From Melioribacteraceae bacterium (lineage in GTDB: Bacteria; Bacteroidota; Ignavibacteria; Ignavibacteriales; Melioribacteraceae), in the NCBI GenBank assembly GCA_021647785.1, contig JAKIUC010000039.1:1-42353 (forward strand): DNA of 42,353 bases, read 5' to 3'. The notes beneath the pieces were generated by a model. That model had not been told where the DNA came from, did not search any database, and saw only the letters and a list, made by a program, of their open reading frames with translations. Each line of letters starts with the position of its first letter. Position 1 is the stretch's first letter. Below are positions 41,177 through 42,353 of the stretch, piece by piece. Position numbers and translations under genes: made by a program.

Positions 41177-42142
41177 ATGAATAGTATGAATAGTATTAAC
41201 AACAACTACTTAACACTAATTAATAAACTCTCCATTTCTAATAAGAGAAGTATTGCTCGTTTAATTTCCATTGTTGAATCTGATGATAAGAAAGCAACAA
41301 TAATATTAAAGGAGATTTTTCATAAAACGGGAAATGCTTATAGAATTGGAATTACAGGTCCACCTGGGTCTGGAAAATCTACAATAACTAATCAACTTAC
41401 AAAACATTTATTGTCCCTTTCAAAATCGGTTGCAATTATTGCTGTTGATCCTACAAGTCCATTCTCTGGCGGTGCTCTGCTTGGTGATAGAGTTAGAATG
41501 AATGATATTGGATTACTTGATAATGTATTTATTAGAAGTATGGCAACACGCGGAAGCCTTGGCGGATTAAGTAAAAAAACAATTGATACTGCTGATATAC
41601 TTGATGCATCGGGATTTGATTACATTATTTTTGAAACAGTAGGTGTTGGGCAATCTGAACTTGACATTGCAAAGGTAGCCGATTCTACAATTGTTACACT
41701 TGTTCCAGAATCAGGCGATTCAATTCAAGCAATGAAGGCTGGCTTAATGGAAATTGCAGATATATTTGTTCTTAATAAATGTGACAGACCTGGTGCTGAT
41801 AAGGCTTTTATCTCGCTGCAAACAACGCTCCATTTACGAAACTTCAACATAGATAGTTGGCAGCAACCAATTATTAAAACTATCGCAACTAACAATAAAG
41901 GAATTTCCGAAATTGTTGAAAAATTTGAAGAACACAACGCATTTTGTCAAAGTAATTCTATATGCAAAGAAAAAAGACTTAAAAATTATAAACTGAGGGT
42001 TATAGATATTGTTGAAACCTTATTAAGGGAGAAAACTTGGAATGAGTTAAATGTTAAAACATTAGAGAACTCAATGGAGAAAGTACTTTCCGGTAACCTT
42101 TCACCCTATGAATTGGCAGATAAAATATTACGAAACATATAG
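41177..42142 (+). CDS. meaB: Methylmalonyl-CoA mutase-associated GTPase MeaB (ArgK family)
   Basis: A 321-residue G3E GTPase that protects methylmalonyl-CoA mutase and gates its adenosylcobalamin loading. The P-loop is GPPGSGKST (61-69), followed by AVDPTSPFSGGALLGDRVRM, ETVGVGQSE (switch/Walker B) and NKCDRPGAD for guanine specificity. The length is typical. Two in-frame ATG codons lie near the start (41177 and 41186) because of a repeated ATGAATAGT; either could be used. It is coupled to nadD (gap of 1 base). The mutase genes are not in the window, but the cobalamin adenosyltransferase at 30.8 kb belongs to the same process. Confidence 0.94.
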   Translation: MNSMNSINNNYLTLINKLSISNKRSIARLISIVESDDKKATIILKEIFHKTGNAYRIGITGPPGSGKSTITNQLTKHLLSLSKSVAIIAVDPTSPFSGGALLGDRVRMNDIGLLDNVFIRSMATRGSLGGLSKKTIDTADILDASGFDYIIFETVGVGQSELDIAKVADSTIVTLVPESGDSIQAMKAGLMEIADIFVLNKCDRPGADKAFISLQTTLHLRNFNIDSWQQPIIKTIATNNKGISEIVEKFEEHNAFCQSNSICKEKRLKNYKLRVIDIVETLLREKTWNELNVKTLENSMEKVLSGNLSPYELADKILRNI

Positions 42143-42353
42143 CGATAAATTGCAAGTGAAAAGGCAAACGTGAAAAGTGAAAAATTTTCTGCAACAATTC
42201 AGTTTTCTGTTTTTTTGATTTAGGACCAGCAATTCAGAGTCAATTTTAAATTCATAAAAAACAATGATTTATGCAGAAAGCAAAAGATATTTTTCTTGTT
42301 AAATGGAAAAAGTAAAAAAGAAAGGAAATAGAGTTTTATATTAATTTATCACT
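42143..42353. other. Right-edge stretch without recognisable genes
   Basis: After meaB the sequence is A-rich, with degenerate GTGAAAAGTGAAAA words at 42160-42185. No start with a plausible frame, stem or RNA gene is seen before the window ends. Confidence 0.4.

Noticed and set aside
41177-41200. Repeated ATGAATAGT at the meaB start as a phase-variation repeat
   Set aside because: There are only two full copies in a 9-base unit that keeps the frame, so slippage would not switch the gene off.

Overview
The window is a strongly AT-rich stretch of chromosome, almost certainly from the Bacteroidota/Chlorobiota/Ignavibacteriota lineage, with Ignavibacteria-like bacteria the best guess. This is inferred from the gene mix: bacillithiol synthesis gene bshC, PhoH, an isolated RsbW-type kinase, methylmalonyl-CoA accessory proteins, and many Sec and lipoprotein signals without Gram-positive features. 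Some promoters also resemble the Bacteroidetes consensus (TTG, about 20 bases, TAnnTTTG). No database search was possible. Most genes are on the minus strand in long, tightly packed operons. Several starts were moved downstream of the longest open frame because an ATG or TTG with a clear Shine-Dalgarno fits the family better.

Region 1 (1-2.5 kb) is a peroxide-stress cluster on the minus strand: a 2-Cys peroxiredoxin, a 59-residue winged-helix protein, a PerR/Fur regulator, OsmC and a truncated ferredoxin-NADP reductase. A perfect 17-base PerR-box-like palindrome overlaps the predicted start of transcription of the peroxiredoxin gene. Region 2 (2.6-16.7 kb) is mostly housekeeping: a ConA-fold-like lipoprotein, PhoH, a LysM/coiled-coil pair of envelope proteins, then dapF - hypothetical - PHP phosphoesterase - TPR membrane protein - efp - accB - accC - gcvH, followed by guaA - TPR - radC, and bshC on the plus strand.

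Region 3 (16.8-28.2 kb) is the most unusual metabolic block. Ten metabolic and regulatory genes lie on one strand in the order deoR, Gfo/Idh, class III aminotransferase, Gfo/Idh, 2-hydroxyacid dehydrogenase, PfkB (KDG-type) kinase, KDPG-type aldolase, SDR, Gfo/Idh, PreA-like flavoprotein. They look like one catabolic route for an unidentified (perhaps amino-) sugar acid or cyclitol that ends in kinase plus aldolase cleavage. A four-helix-bundle (23S intervening-sequence, S23) gene surrounded by inverted repeats interrupts this operon.

Region 4 (28.4-30.4 kb) is an islet. A gene with a zinc ribbon and a Schlafen AlbA_2 domain lies between two ~110-base direct repeats. The inner repeat abuts the 3' end of ssrA (tmRNA), and that 3' end is one arm of a 22-base perfect inverted repeat. 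Region 5 (30.5-42.1 kb) returns to ordinary genes: cobalamin adenosyltransferase, a GcvT/YgfZ-fold protein, a lipoprotein, an M20 dipeptidase, a probable outer-membrane barrel, an anti-sigma kinase, malate dehydrogenase, ribosomal proteins L27 and L21, PrsW, NadD and MeaB.

The best candidates for something undescribed are the region 3 pathway, the repeat-bounded S23 element inside it, and the repeat-bounded Schlafen gene at ssrA. All three are supported by visible sequence structure, but function is inference.
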